A DNA stretch of 64,000 bases, from positions 1 to 64,000 of the forward strand of contig NZ_CP059165.1 in the NCBI RefSeq assembly GCF_013466425.1, given 5' to 3'. The notes below the pieces were generated by a model. That model searched no databases, was not told the DNA's origin, and was given only the letters and a program-made list of their open reading frames with translations. The DNA comes from Mycobacterium vicinigordonae (GTDB lineage Bacteria > Actinomycetota > Actinomycetes > Mycobacteriales > Mycobacteriaceae). Below, piece after piece: positions 43,597 to 53,446 of this stretch (position 1 is its first letter; each line of letters begins with the position of its first letter). A program made the position numbers and the translations under genes.

Positions 43597-44739
43597 GTGC
43601 CACTCAATCTGTCCAACCGGGACCAGAATTCGGGGCATCTGTTCTACAACAGGCGATTACGTGCGGCGATCACCCGGTTCTCGGTGCGAATGAAGCACGA
43701 CGACCGCAAGCAGCAGGCCGCAGTGGTGTTGTCGATGGTGCTCGTGCTGCTCGGGGTGGGCTGGATGGCGCTGTTGCACATCATGAAGCCCGCTGGGTTG
43801 GTCGCACAGTCGGCCGTGGTTGGAAACCGTGACACTGGGGCCGTGTACGCCCGAATCAACGGGCGGCTCTACCCCGCATTGAACCTAACGTCGGCGCGGC
43901 TGGCGGTCGGCAATGCCGCGGCACCCACGTGGGTGACCGCCGCCGAGATCGCCAAGTACCCGACCGGCCCCATGATCGGCATACCGGGTGTGCCGGACAG
44001 TCTGCAGGTGACCGCCAGCACGGTGTCCGCGTGGGCGGTCTGTGACACACAGCCAAGCGGTCGTGGCGGTGCGACGTCTCCGGTCGTGACCGCTATCGCC
44101 GGACCCCTCGCACCGCTCGACAGGGCTGCGGCGATGGCGCCGACGCAGGCCGTTCTGGCGACCCATCGGGGCGCCAGCTACGTGATTTGGGGAGGGCAGC
44201 GGTCCCGCATCGACCCGACCGACCGCTCGGTGACATTCAACCTCGGTCTGGACGCCGGGGTGACCTATCCGATCGAGATGTCCAACGCACTCTTCGACGC
44301 GATGCCGTCGACGGAACCGATTGTGCTGCCGCAGATTCCAGAGTCTGGTACACCGTCGCGCTGGTTGGATGGCGGCAGGGTGGGCACCGTGCTGGAATCC
44401 CGTGACGCCGGCGGCGCGGTCAACGGCTTCTACGTACTGCTGCCGGGCGGGGTGCAGAGGATCAGCGCCTTCGTCGCCGACCTGCTGCGCAAATGTCCCG
44501 CCGGTACGAGTCGCGGTAGCCGCGCCGTTGGCACTGCCGGAACGCGAGCCGCGCAACATCTTGTTGATGATCGCGCTGCCCGCTCTGCTGATCGGAATCG
44601 TCGGCACCCTAGTGGTGATGTACGCGTCCGGTGTTCGGTCGCTGCAGTCGGGGTTCTTCCCGATGATCGGCCTCGTTGGGTTCGGCGCACTGATGTTCGG
44701 TGGACGGTTCGGTCGCGGCCGCCGAATCAGTTGGGGTGA
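43597..44739 (+). pseudogene. eccB: eccB (ESX-2-like), truncated by deletion
   Basis: EccB is a core membrane component of type VII secretion with a large periplasmic domain. The start is typical: MPLNLSNRDQNSGHLFYNRR, a single membrane helix QAAVVLSMVLVLLGVGWMAL, then EccB repeats with GRLYPALNLTSARL, VCDTQPSG and VLLPGGVQRISAFVADLLR. Homology stops at about codon 298 (44490); family members are about 480-500 residues. The remaining 82 codons run in the wrong frame through the 5' part of eccC. GTG 43597 has an AAGGAG site. The truncated protein lacks the last periplasmic repeats and is probably inactive. Confidence 0.85.
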
Positions 44740-47700
44740 ACAGGAAAAGCTGCGCCGAAGTTACCTTCGTCAGCTCGACGAGGACCGTGAGGAAATACAG
44801 CGCGCCGCCGGGGAGCAACGCCGCAGCCAGCTGTTCGTGCATGCCGATCCGCAGCACCTCGACACCGTCATCGGCGGCCCACGCATGTGGGAGCGGCGCC
44901 CCACCGATTCGGACTTCCTCGATGTCCGGTTGGGTATCGGGATGCAGCAGGCCAGTGAATCCGCCGTCTCGCTGCAGTGGCCCGACGTTCCGGTCGGCGA
45001 GGAACTCGAGCCGGTAACCGGTGGAGCGCTGCGGGATTTCATCTTGGAACAGAGCAAGATCCGCGGCATCGGCAAGGTACTTAACCTACGGTCCAAGCCG
45101 GGATTCAGCTTCATCGGCGACAACCCGGACGAACTGCACGGTCTGGCGCGAGCGATATTGTGCTCGCTGGCCGTCTACCACAGCCCGCATGACCTCAAGC
45201 TGATGGTGGTCACCCGCCATCCGGAGCTCTGGCAATGGCTGGTGTGGTTGCCGCACAACCAACATGATGAGATGTTCGATGCGTGCGGGCTGCGTCGGCT
45301 GGTCTTCGCCTCCCCTACCGAACTCGAAGACGCACTCGACGCCGAACTGCACCGCAAGGGTCGCGGACCGTGGACGCCGCCGGTGGGAGGCAGCCCGACG
45401 TCCATGCCGTCACCAATCGAATCTACTTCCGGTACGGCGCTGGGTCCGCACTGGGTGATAGTCGACGACAGCGCCGGTACTCCGGAGCAGTGGGAAGGGG
45501 TGACTGGGCAGAAGGGCATGGCTGGCATCACCGTCCTGCGGTTAGCCACCCGTGCCGGCTTAGGCGTCGGATTCACCGAACCAGCGCAACGGTTTTCGCT
45601 CAACCAGGGCAGACTCGTACATCGCGACACCTTCTATGCAGCGGCCGACATGCTGGCGGATTGCACCGCCAACCGCTACGCGCGGGCCCTGGCCCGCTGG
45701 TCACCGATGAGCGCGGCCGCACTGTCCGAAACCGACAGTCAGGGTGGGGAACTGCTGCGCGCGCTGGGTATCATCGATCCACGTGAACTCGATGTCGATA
45801 AACTCTGGGCCGAAAGCCGAGGTCGGGGTGACCCGAACTGGGCAATGGTGCCCGTCGGCGTCAAGCAGGGCGGCGAGCTGCAATACGTGATCCTGCGGGC
45901 CAAAGACTTTGGCGGGTACGGATTTCACTCGGTGGTGATCGGCACGTCCGGGTCCGGCAAGTCCGAATACTTCCTGTCGCTGTGCAGCGGCATCGCGCTG
46001 ACCCACGCGCCGGATACATTCATCGTGATCTTCGTCGACATGAAGTTCGAATCGGCTGCCCAAGACTTGCAAGGGTTTCCGCACGTTGCCGGCTCATTGT
46101 CGAATCTGGGCAAAGACGAACGCCACCTGGCCGAGCGGATGCGCAAGGCCATCAACGGCGAGATCGCCCGTCGGTACCGGCTTTTCAAGGACGCTGGTGC
46201 TCGCGACGCCAACGAGTACGAGGAGATGCGGCTGGCCGGGCGTGATCTGGAACCCGTCCCGATCCTGCTGGTGATTATCGACGAGTACCTCGAGTTGTTC
46301 ATCCACCACCCGGAGTGGATCGACCTGGTGATTCACATTGGGCAGGAAGGCCGCGGCTGCAACGTGTTCTTCACTCTTGGCGGACAGCGGCTGGATCTGT
46401 CGTCGCTGAGTAAAGTGAAGAGCAACATTGCCTTTCGTGTTGCTCTGCGCGCCGAGACGGCGGAGGATTCCCGCGACGTGATCGGCAGCGACGCCGCATT
46501 GCATCTGCCGTCGCAGGAGAACGGCTACGGCCTACTGAAGATCGGGCCGCGCGACCTCGAGCAGTTCCGATGCTTCTACGTGTCGGCCCCGTTCGTGGTG
46601 CCCAAGCGGACACTCAATGTGGAAACGACCGTTGCCATGAGCTTTTCCCAGCCGCGCGCCTACACCTCGGCGTTTCAGCCGTTGAGTGAATCCGATAGCG
46701 CCGCACTGGCAGTGGCTGACGAACCCGAGGAACCTGACGAATTCCTGTTTCACTCCGACGGCTTCCGCAAGAAGAAGCTCGTCGACGTGATAAGGGAGTC
46801 GCTGGTCTCCCTTCCTGCGCGGCCACCACACCAAATCTGGTTGCCGCCATTAGAAGTCAGCGAGACGGTGGACGCGCTGGTGTCGCGGTGGCGTGGCAGG
46901 CCGTGGGACGACGACTACGGCCATAACCCCGGCCTGGTGTTCCCGATCGGCATAGTGGATATCCCCGAGGAGCACGACCAGCGGGTGCATGCGATCAACG
47001 CCGAGATGGACAACATCATGGTTGTCGCGACGGCCCAGCGCGGCAAGTCCACCACGTTGATGACACTGATGGCGTCAGCAGCGCTGATGTACCGGCCGGA
47101 ACGCGTGACCTTCTTTTGCATCGGCGCGTCGCTGTTCCCGATCGAAGAGCTGCCACACGTGGCATCGGTGGTCAGTCCGACTGATCGAGAAGGAGTTTCG
47201 CGCACCATCGCCTCGATCGAGGGGCTGGTCCTGGCCCGGGAGGCGTCGTTCAAGAGGTACCAGATCGATATCTCTGAATTCCGTGAGCGGCGGTTTGGGC
47301 TGGACACCTCGCAAGGCGATGCGTATCAAGCGGGCACCGATCCGGACGACAAGTTCGGGGATGTCTTCCTGGTCATCGACAACTTTAGCGACCTCTACGA
47401 CAAGGACGCCGCGATGGGTGACCGTGCCATCGCGATTGCACGCCAAGGGTTGTCGTACGGGGTGCACGTGATGACCACCGCGACGGCGTGGCTGGTGGGC
47501 CAGAAGCAGCAACTGGTGAACGTCTCCAACGCACGAATTCAGCTGCGGCTGAGCAACCCAGACGAAACCCAGATGGGTGCGGGCTTCGAGCGAAAGAAGG
47601 CGGCGCGCAACACCTTAGACCGGCCCGGCTTCGGGCTGACCCGAGACGGGCACGAACTGTTGGTCGGGATGCCGGAGGTGATCGGAGTCGATGGCCAACG

Positions 47701-48547
47701 GGTGGCGACCCGCGATATCGGCGTACTTATCGCCCAGCTGACCGGCACCGGCAGGGTGGAGAGCTTGGCCCGACTACCGGAACGAATGCCGTTGGCCGAG
47801 GTGGCCGCAGCGTTCGCGGAGACTCCCGGACACGCCGATCCGCTCAACATCCCCTTCGCAATCGGGGAAACCGCGCTACAGCCCGCCGCGCTGCCCACCC
47901 GCGTGCTGCCGCACATGCTGGTTGTTGGGCGCCAGTCATGCGGAAAGACAACTACATTGGCGACCTTCGGGCAGATGATTGTCGCCCGCTGCACCCCCGA
48001 CGAGGCGCAGATCACCATCATCGATCCCAAGACTTCGCTGATTGGGAAGATCCAGGGTGACCACGTGCGGGCCTACGCCTACACAGCCGACGACATCGAC
48101 GCTGTGCTCGCCGAGCTGGCGCAGTTGATGCGCGACCGGTTGCCACCGTCAGGGCTCAGTCAGGAGGAGCTGCTGCGCCGGCGCAGCTGGGACGGCCCGC
48201 ATCACTTCGTGTTGATCGACGACGAACAAGAGCTGCGGCCGCACGGTGTGGTCGGCAAGGCCGCCGCGACGGCGCCGCTGTGGGGGCTGCTCGAGCGCGG
48301 CCGGGAGATCGGTCTGCACGTGATCGCGTCGCGGCTGCCCGGCAACTGGGCGGGCGTGTCGGTCACGAGCCCGTTCTTGCAGAAGATGACCGGTTCGCGT
48401 GCTCCCACGCTATTCATGGACAACGATCCTGCGGCGGTGAAGGTCTTCGGCAGGACCAGTGCCCAGCAGCTGCCGCCTGGGCGAGGCCTGCTGGTCACCA
48501 GCGACGGGGTGATGGAAGGTGTGCTGGTCGCGGACTCACAGGCGTGA
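44528..48547 (+). CDS. eccC: EccC-type FtsK/SpoIIIE ATPase (ESX-2-like), 5' end lost
   Basis: EccC is the motor ATPase of type VII secretion. Homology begins at about 44495 (VPPVRVAVAAPLALPEREPR), so the native start and first 20-30 codons were removed by the deletion that cut eccB. TTG 44528 or ATG 44567 are the first possible starts; translation is unproven. The membrane segment has NILLMIALPALLIGIVGTLV, then a DUF domain. Three ATPase domains are intact, with P-loops GTSGSGKSE (about 45941-45967), ATAQRGKST (about 47029-47055) and GRQSCGKTT (about 47925-47951). The undivided gene is the form found in ESX-2 to ESX-5, not ESX-1. No internal stop in 1340 codons. Confidence 0.82.
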   Translation: MALPEREPRNILLMIALPALLIGIVGTLVVMYASGVRSLQSGFFPMIGLVGFGALMFGGRFGRGRRISWGEQEKLRRSYLRQLDEDREEIQRAAGEQRRSQLFVHADPQHLDTVIGGPRMWERRPTDSDFLDVRLGIGMQQASESAVSLQWPDVPVGEELEPVTGGALRDFILEQSKIRGIGKVLNLRSKPGFSFIGDNPDELHGLARAILCSLAVYHSPHDLKLMVVTRHPELWQWLVWLPHNQHDEMFDACGLRRLVFASPTELEDALDAELHRKGRGPWTPPVGGSPTSMPSPIESTSGTALGPHWVIVDDSAGTPEQWEGVTGQKGMAGITVLRLATRAGLGVGFTEPAQRFSLNQGRLVHRDTFYAAADMLADCTANRYARALARWSPMSAAALSETDSQGGELLRALGIIDPRELDVDKLWAESRGRGDPNWAMVPVGVKQGGELQYVILRAKDFGGYGFHSVVIGTSGSGKSEYFLSLCSGIALTHAPDTFIVIFVDMKFESAAQDLQGFPHVAGSLSNLGKDERHLAERMRKAINGEIARRYRLFKDAGARDANEYEEMRLAGRDLEPVPILLVIIDEYLELFIHHPEWIDLVIHIGQEGRGCNVFFTLGGQRLDLSSLSKVKSNIAFRVALRAETAEDSRDVIGSDAALHLPSQENGYGLLKIGPRDLEQFRCFYVSAPFVVPKRTLNVETTVAMSFSQPRAYTSAFQPLSESDSAALAVADEPEEPDEFLFHSDGFRKKKLVDVIRESLVSLPARPPHQIWLPPLEVSETVDALVSRWRGRPWDDDYGHNPGLVFPIGIVDIPEEHDQRVHAINAEMDNIMVVATAQRGKSTTLMTLMASAALMYRPERVTFFCIGASLFPIEELPHVASVVSPTDREGVSRTIASIEGLVLAREASFKRYQIDISEFRERRFGLDTSQGDAYQAGTDPDDKFGDVFLVIDNFSDLYDKDAAMGDRAIAIARQGLSYGVHVMTTATAWLVGQKQQLVNVSNARIQLRLSNPDETQMGAGFERKKAARNTLDRPGFGLTRDGHELLVGMPEVIGVDGQRVATRDIGVLIAQLTGTGRVESLARLPERMPLAEVAAAFAETPGHADPLNIPFAIGETALQPAALPTRVLPHMLVVGRQSCGKTTTLATFGQMIVARCTPDEAQITIIDPKTSLIGKIQGDHVRAYAYTADDIDAVLAELAQLMRDRLPPSGLSQEELLRRRSWDGPHHFVLIDDEQELRPHGVVGKAAATAPLWGLLERGREIGLHVIASRLPGNWAGVSVTSPFLQKMTGSRAPTLFMDNDPAAVKVFGRTSAQQLPPGRGLLVTSDGVMEGVLVADSQA

Positions 48548-48637
48548 ATCGACAGGTAGCGTACGTCACCTTAGACTCACCAACTCAGCGCTGGCTCGCA
48601 GTTCGAGCCCGTTGCGCGATCGATTTGGGAGGTACGG

Positions 48638-48943
48638 ATGGTTGGACTGTTCGACGTAGTTCCGGGAGCCGTCGACTTGTCGGCGGCCGCGGAGGCGGGC
48701 ATCAGCGAGGAGATGGCGGCCACGACGGCGGCCGGCGCGGCCGCGCTCACCGGAGTGCTGCCAATGGCGATGGACGCCGATTCGATTGAATTCGCGACGG
48801 CGCTAAACGCGGCGGGCGCCGCCTACCTGGCGACGGCCGCCGAGCACGTCGGGCAGCGCGCAGGGTTCTCCGGCGCGCAAGGTCTAGCGTCGGCCACCGC
48901 CGTCGCCGCAGAGGGCTCCAACGCGGGCGCGGTGGGACTTTAG
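48638..48943 (+). CDS. PE-family protein, PE36-like
   Basis: A 101-residue protein. VVPGAVDLSAAAEAGISEEM and DADSIEFATALNAAGAAYLA, then ATAAEHVGQRAGFSG align with PE36 (Rv3893c) of ESX-2. The usual Pro-Glu at residues 8-9 is Pro-Gly here. The C-terminal YxxxD/E secretion signal is present as YLATAAE. ATG 48638 has a GGGAGG ribosome site. It lies 90 bp after eccC and 8 bp before a PPE gene, the classic PE-PPE pair. Confidence 0.82.
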   Translation: MVGLFDVVPGAVDLSAAAEAGISEEMAATTAAGAAALTGVLPMAMDADSIEFATALNAAGAAYLATAAEHVGQRAGFSGAQGLASATAVAAEGSNAGAVGL

Positions 48944-48951
48944 GACCGCGG

Positions 48952-50127
48952 ATGGCCGACCCCAGGTGGACAGGCCCGCCCGAAGTCGTCGCGGCGATCT
49001 TCGAGGCGGGATCGCCTGCGTCCGTTCTCGCCAACAACGTGGTGTGGGTCACCGAGACCGCGAACAACGAGCTGTCGGCCGGCCTGTCGCAGATCAACAC
49101 GTTCGTTACGGCAGCACACTGGCAGGGCGTGAGTTCGGTCGCTTCGACGGTCGCGGCGACCGGCCTCAACGCCGGGCTGCAAACGCTGGTCGGCTGGACC
49201 GCCGAGAAGATCAACGTCACCCAGGCCGCCGTCGAGGCGTTCATGATCGCCCGGTCCTCGGTGATCCCGTCGGTGGTGTCCCAGACGAACCGAGACGAGT
49301 GGACTGTGCTGAACGCCACCAACTTCCTCGGCCAGAACACCCCCGGGATAGTCGAGCGGGATCTGGAGTATTTCGGAGAGCATTGGCCGCACAACTCGCG
49401 GGCGGGCTGGACGTACTCGGGAGCGCTGACGGCCCTGATCGGGTTGCTCGGTGTTCCACCGCCCGTCGCGCCGACGGGCGCCTCCCCGGCGGCACCCGCC
49501 GCAGCGGCTGAGGCGGTCGCGCAGGCCGCCGCCCAGACGGGCATGCGCGATGCGGTGCAGGCGTCCACGCAGGTTTCACAGACCGCTGGGCAGACCACCT
49601 CCTCCCCCGCCGAGGCAACTGGCCAACTCAGTTCGCTAATGCAGGAACCGATGCAAATGGTGTCTGGCGTTACCGGCCCGCTCAAGGAGATGACGCAGGC
49701 GCCGATGCAGGCGGTGCATGGGCTCACTAGCATGCCGCAGAGTTTTATGCAGTCCCTGGGAGGCATGTTCCCGTCGACCGGTGCGCCCAATGCCGTGGCC
49801 GCTGCCGCCGAACCGGTGGTGGCTGCGGGGGGCGTCGCGGGTGGCGGTGGCGCATCCTTGGGTGGTGGTGCCGGTGGGTTTCCCGGCGCCGGGATGACCA
49901 GCTACACCCGCCCCACCAGCAGCTTCGAAGCCGAGGGTGGCCGGGCGGCCAGTCTGCGCGCCAGCATGCTCAACGCTGCTGAGGTGCGGGGGCCCACAGT
50001 GTCCACCGGTGGCGCGCCGATGCCAATGACGCCGACCGGAATGCTGGCGCGCAGTGGGAGCGGCCATGAATCCGAGAAAGACGTGGCCCGGGCTCGCGTT
50101 CAATTTGACGGTGATCGGCCCGCCTAG
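48952..50127 (+). CDS. PPE-family protein, PPE69-like
   Basis: A 391-residue protein aligned along its length with PPE69 (Rv3892c, 399). MADPRWTGPPEVVAAIFEAG, the WxG-like HWQGVSSVAST, RDEWTVLNATNFLGQNTP and DLEYFGEHWPHNSRAGWTYS are shared, as is the Met/Gln/Pro-rich middle (MQMVSGVTGPLKEMTQAPMQ) and the TSYTRPTSSFE C-terminal motif. Unlike full ESX-2 clusters, it is not followed by esxD-esxC or espG; the next gene is convergent. It probably depends on PE partner binding for stability. If no ESX-2 exists elsewhere it would be orphaned. Confidence 0.85.
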   Translation: MADPRWTGPPEVVAAIFEAGSPASVLANNVVWVTETANNELSAGLSQINTFVTAAHWQGVSSVASTVAATGLNAGLQTLVGWTAEKINVTQAAVEAFMIARSSVIPSVVSQTNRDEWTVLNATNFLGQNTPGIVERDLEYFGEHWPHNSRAGWTYSGALTALIGLLGVPPPVAPTGASPAAPAAAAEAVAQAAAQTGMRDAVQASTQVSQTAGQTTSSPAEATGQLSSLMQEPMQMVSGVTGPLKEMTQAPMQAVHGLTSMPQSFMQSLGGMFPSTGAPNAVAAAAEPVVAAGGVAGGGGASLGGGAGGFPGAGMTSYTRPTSSFEAEGGRAASLRASMLNAAEVRGPTVSTGGAPMPMTPTGMLARSGSGHESEKDVARARVQFDGDRPA

Positions 50128-50177
50128 GACATCGTCAACGACTTCGAGCACATGCCTCACCCGGGGGTCGTTGGGAC

Positions 50178-50951
50178 TCAGCGCCCGGGGCCGGGCGGGC
50201 CCGCGAAGGCCTGTGCGATTCCCAACCAGCGCTGCGCATCGTCCCCCACCGCGGTCACGTCCAGCGCCGCCAAGGGTCGTCGCTGGGTGACCAGGAAACA
50301 GAAGTCCTCCGCGGAGCCGGTGACGCGCTGCGCGGCGTGTGCCGGTCCCCAGGACCAGGTATCGCCGCCCGGGCCGCGCAGCTCGACGTAGAACGGCTCG
50401 CTCGGCGGTGCCAGGTTGTTGACGGCATACGCGTAGTCGCGGGCCCGCACCCCGATATGGGCGATCGACCGCAGCCGGTCGGTGGGCGTCCGCGTAACAC
50501 CTAGCGCGTCGGCGACGTCGAGTCCATGCGCCCAGGTCTCCATCAGCCTCGCGGTGGCCATCGACGTTGCGCTCATCGGCGGCCCGAACCACGGCAGCTT
50601 GCGGCCATCGGGAACAGTGAGCAGTGCATCGTGCAGTCGACCGCGGGTGTCGCGCCAGTCAGCGAGGAGTTCCTGCGGCGGCACGGCCGCGAGGTCTTCG
50701 GCACCCGCGTCGACGAAACCGAGGGGGTCGGCGGCCGCGCCGGCCAGGACCTCAGCGAAGCCACTCTCGTCGGTGATCGAGAGCAGCGAAACCCGATCGG
50801 TCCACAGCAGGTGGCCGATCTGGTGTGCGATGGTCCAGCCCGGCGCGGGCGTCGGCTCCGCCCACTGCTGCGGCGCTAGCGGCGCCACCAAGGCGTCGAG
50901 CTCGTCGCTCTCGTCGCGCAGGTCGGCGACGAACGGTCCGGGACCAGCCAT
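50178..50951 (-). CDS. Maleylpyruvate isomerase-like mycothiol-dependent protein, Rv0036c-like
   Basis: A DinB/MDMPI-fold protein of 257 residues, the same length as Rv0036c. The N-terminal metal/mycothiol-binding domain has [20 protein letters not shown] and [12 protein letters not shown] with the conserved His residues. A C-terminal SCP2-like part is [20 protein letters not shown]. The family includes mycothiol-dependent isomerases and transferases; the substrate here is unknown. ATG 50951 has an AGGAGG site just upstream. It lies 10 bp after the MFS gene in the same orientation and faces the PPE gene. Confidence 0.9.
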   Translation of the reverse strand: MAGPGPFVADLRDESDELDALVAPLAPQQWAEPTPAPGWTIAHQIGHLLWTDRVSLLSITDESGFAEVLAGAAADPLGFVDAGAEDLAAVPPQELLADWRDTRGRLHDALLTVPDGRKLPWFGPPMSATSMATARLMETWAHGLDVADALGVTRTPTDRLRSIAHIGVRARDYAYAVNNLAPPSEPFYVELRGPGGDTWSWGPAHAAQRVTGSAEDFCFLVTQRRPLAALDVTAVGDDAQRWLGIAQAFAGPPGPGR

Positions 50952-50961
50952 GGAAACCTCC

Positions 50962-52263
50962 TTAAACAACAGCCGCGGGTTGGCGCCGCCGGCCAACGAC
51001 ACCGTGCGCCAGCAACCCGGCCAGATAAATCAACGAGCCCAACAACACGAACAGCGGGGCGCGCCCGTCGCCGGGAATGAACGCCGCCGCCACCGTAACC
51101 GCGGCGATGAACGACACCCAGAACAAGGCGTCCTGTACCGCGAACACGTGGCCGCGCAGCGCGTCATCGACGTCGATTTGCATCGCCGAATCGGCGCACA
51201 GCTTGACCACCTGCCCGGCGGCCCCAAGCAGAAACCCGCATGCCACCATCACCGGCAGCAACAGCGTCGCCCCGCCAGTCTGGATGACTGCTGCTGCCAC
51301 CAAAGCGCCGTTGGCGGTGGCGTACCGCCCCCAGCGACGGACCAGAACGGGGGTCAGCACATTGGACAGAAATGCCCCCAGACCGGTGGCGGCGAAGAAC
51401 AGCAGCGCGGTTCCCAGCCCCTCGATATCGGCGTCCTTCATGTGGTGGACCAGCAGCAGGATCACCAGTGAGTTGATGCCGACGACCATGCGGTGCGCCG
51501 CAAGACCAGACAGCGCGGCCGCCACAGTGGGGCGTTGGACGACCGTCCGCACACCGTGCAACCATCCGGTGACCACGGCGTAGACGGCCGAGCCGTGGAT
51601 CGCGCGCTTGGTGTGGTCTGGGCCGAGCACCCGCGGGGCAAACCGCAGCGACAACAGCAACGCCAGCGACACAGGGATCAGCGCGGTGAAGATGACCACC
51701 GCGGCCCCCTGATCGCCGCCGCCGCCGAGCCAACGCGGCAGCAACATGAAGTTAGCGCCGAGGAAGGCCGCGACGGCACCCGAGGCCGTCGCCACCGAAT
51801 TCATCGTCACCACACTCTCGCGCGGCACCACATGCGGCAGCGATGCGGACATGCAGGCCGACACAAAACGCGCTAAACCGTTGGCCAGCAACGCGGTAAA
51901 CAACAGGACCATGTCGCCGGCGCCGACCGCCAGGATGGCGCCGATCGCGGCGATGAAGCACAACCGCCCAACATTGGCGCCGACCAGCACCAGGCGCCGG
52001 TCCCACCGGTCCATCAATGCACCAGCAAAGGGCCCTAGCAGTGAGTACGGCAGGAACAGCACCGCGAAAGCGCGTGCAATCGCCATCGGGTCGGCGGCTC
52101 GATCGGGGTTGAACAGCAACGCCCCGGCCAGTCCCGCCTGGAAGAGTCCGTCGCCGAACTGACTGGCCATTCGCAGTTGCAGAAGTCGCCAGAAATCGGG
52201 CAGGGCGCGCACCGACCGCCAAAGTTCAACGGGTGCGCTTGCCTGCATCCGGGTGCGAATCAC
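50962..52263 (-). CDS. Major facilitator superfamily transporter, Rv0037c-like
   Basis: A polytopic membrane transporter of about 433 residues with about 12 helices. Features: [40 protein letters not shown] and [14 protein letters not shown] (the loop 2-3 motif region). It resembles Rv0037c (441). The start is uncertain: GTG 52263 follows a GGAAG site, and ATG 52248 and other GTGs upstream to 52320 are in frame. Substrate unknown. It is divergent from yqgE, with about 130 bp between them. Confidence 0.88.
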   Translation of the reverse strand: MIRTRMQASAPVELWRSVRALPDFWRLLQLRMASQFGDGLFQAGLAGALLFNPDRAADPMAIARAFAVLFLPYSLLGPFAGALMDRWDRRLVLVGANVGRLCFIAAIGAILAVGAGDMVLLFTALLANGLARFVSACMSASLPHVVPRESVVTMNSVATASGAVAAFLGANFMLLPRWLGGGGDQGAAVVIFTALIPVSLALLLSLRFAPRVLGPDHTKRAIHGSAVYAVVTGWLHGVRTVVQRPTVAAALSGLAAHRMVVGINSLVILLLVHHMKDADIEGLGTALLFFAATGLGAFLSNVLTPVLVRRWGRYATANGALVAAAVIQTGGATLLLPVMVACGFLLGAAGQVVKLCADSAMQIDVDDALRGHVFAVQDALFWVSFIAAVTVAAAFIPGDGRAPLFVLLGSLIYLAGLLAHGVVGRRRQPAAVV

Positions 52264-52390
52264 TGAACTCACTTCCACAATCGGCACAGGCAAGGCTGGA
52301 TCGGCTCCGCGCCGTCTCAATACAGTACAAATCTTCGCCCATAGCGGTTGTATGCATTGGCGATCCGGTGGTGGGTGCGATGATGTTCTG

Positions 52391-52996
52391 GTGGCGCAGC
52401 ACGAAGATCCTGAGGACTATGCCGCTCCGGCCGCCCATCGGGTGCGTGCGGGCACCCTGCTGCTGGCCAACACCGACCTGCTGGAGCCGACGTTTCGGCG
52501 CAGTGTCATCTACATCGTCGAGCACAACGAGGGTGGCACGCTGGGCGTGGTGCTCAATCGGTCCAGCGAAACCGCGGTCTACAACGTGCTGCCGCAGTGG
52601 GCCAAACTGGCGGCGAAGCCCAAGACGATGTTCATCGGCGGACCGGTCAAGCGCGACGCCGCCCTGTGCCTGGCCGTGCTGCGAGTCGGCGCCGAGGCCG
52701 ACGGGGTGCCGGGTCTGCGTCACGTCGCCGGTCGCATGGCGATGGTCGACCTGGACGCCGACCCCGACCTAATCGCACCCGCGGTCGAAGGTTTGCGGAT
52801 CTTCGCGGGCTACTCCGGGTGGACCATCGGCCAGCTCGAGGGCGAGATCGAGCGCGACGACTGGATTGTGTTGTCGGCGTTGCCCTCCGACGTCCTGACG
52901 CCGCCGCGTGCCGACCTCTGGGGGCAGGTGTTGCGGCGCCAACCGCTGCCGCTTTCGCTGCTGGCCACCCACCCGATCGACCTCAGCCGGAATTAG
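52391..52996 (+). CDS. YqgE/AlgH family protein, Rv0038-like
   Basis: A 201-residue protein (Rv0038 is 202). The UPF0301/AlgH signature is [40 protein letters not shown] and [20 protein letters not shown], then [19 protein letters not shown]. Family function is unclear. GTG 52391 was chosen by match to the M. tuberculosis N terminus; the open frame to 52253 overlaps the divergent transporter. No signal peptide. Confidence 0.92.
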   Translation: MAQHEDPEDYAAPAAHRVRAGTLLLANTDLLEPTFRRSVIYIVEHNEGGTLGVVLNRSSETAVYNVLPQWAKLAAKPKTMFIGGPVKRDAALCLAVLRVGAEADGVPGLRHVAGRMAMVDLDADPDLIAPAVEGLRIFAGYSGWTIGQLEGEIERDDWIVLSALPSDVLTPPRADLWGQVLRRQPLPLSLLATHPIDLSRN

Positions 52997-53035
52997 TCGG
53001 CCAGCGCGTCGCGAAAGCCCGTCTCGGGTTTCGGC

Positions 53036-53392
53036 TTAGTGGCAGGACAGCGTGCATCCGGCGCAGCTGCCGCCGCAGCTCTGTGTTTCGGCGTCGATGT
53101 TCGCGGCTTGCCGGCGAAGCGCGAACCGCGCGCTCTGCAGCGACCCCGTGGCCAACGTTCCCACTGCGCCGGCGACGCAGACGACAACTACTACCAGCGC
53201 GGTGTGCGGGGACGCCGCGAGTGCCACTACTCCCCCGGCTGCGAGCATCACCGCTGCCGCCAGCTGGGTCGGCGCCATCGCCCGCAACGCCAGGCGGGTG
53301 AGATCGGCGGTGGGAGCATGAGCAAGAGACCTGACCCCGAACGCGGCAGCGGCTATCGCCGCACACACGCACAGCACGCCCACGATAAGCAT
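53036..53392 (-). CDS. Membrane protein with Cys-rich C terminus, Rv0039c-like
   Basis: A 118-residue protein. Membrane helices: VGVLCVCAAIAAAAFGVRSL, LAAAVMLAAGGVVALAA and TALVVVVVCVAGAVGTLATG. The C terminus contains CGGSCAGCTLSCH, four Cys and one His in 13 residues, suggesting metal or Fe-S binding or a disulfide cluster. The position matches Rv0039c, between yqgE and mtc28. Function unknown. The start is ATG at 53392. Confidence 0.8.
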   Translation of the reverse strand: MLIVGVLCVCAAIAAAAFGVRSLAHAPTADLTRLALRAMAPTQLAAAVMLAAGGVVALAASPHTALVVVVVCVAGAVGTLATGSLQSARFALRRQAANIDAETQSCGGSCAGCTLSCH

Positions 53393-53446
53393 GCGCTCAC
53401 AATACGAGCCCGCCGACGATTGTGTGCGCCGGGCTCCGGCGGGCTG

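Noticed and set aside
43597..48547. A natural EccB-EccC fusion protein
   Set aside because: The two homologous parts are in different frames at the junction, so no single polypeptide results without a frameshift.
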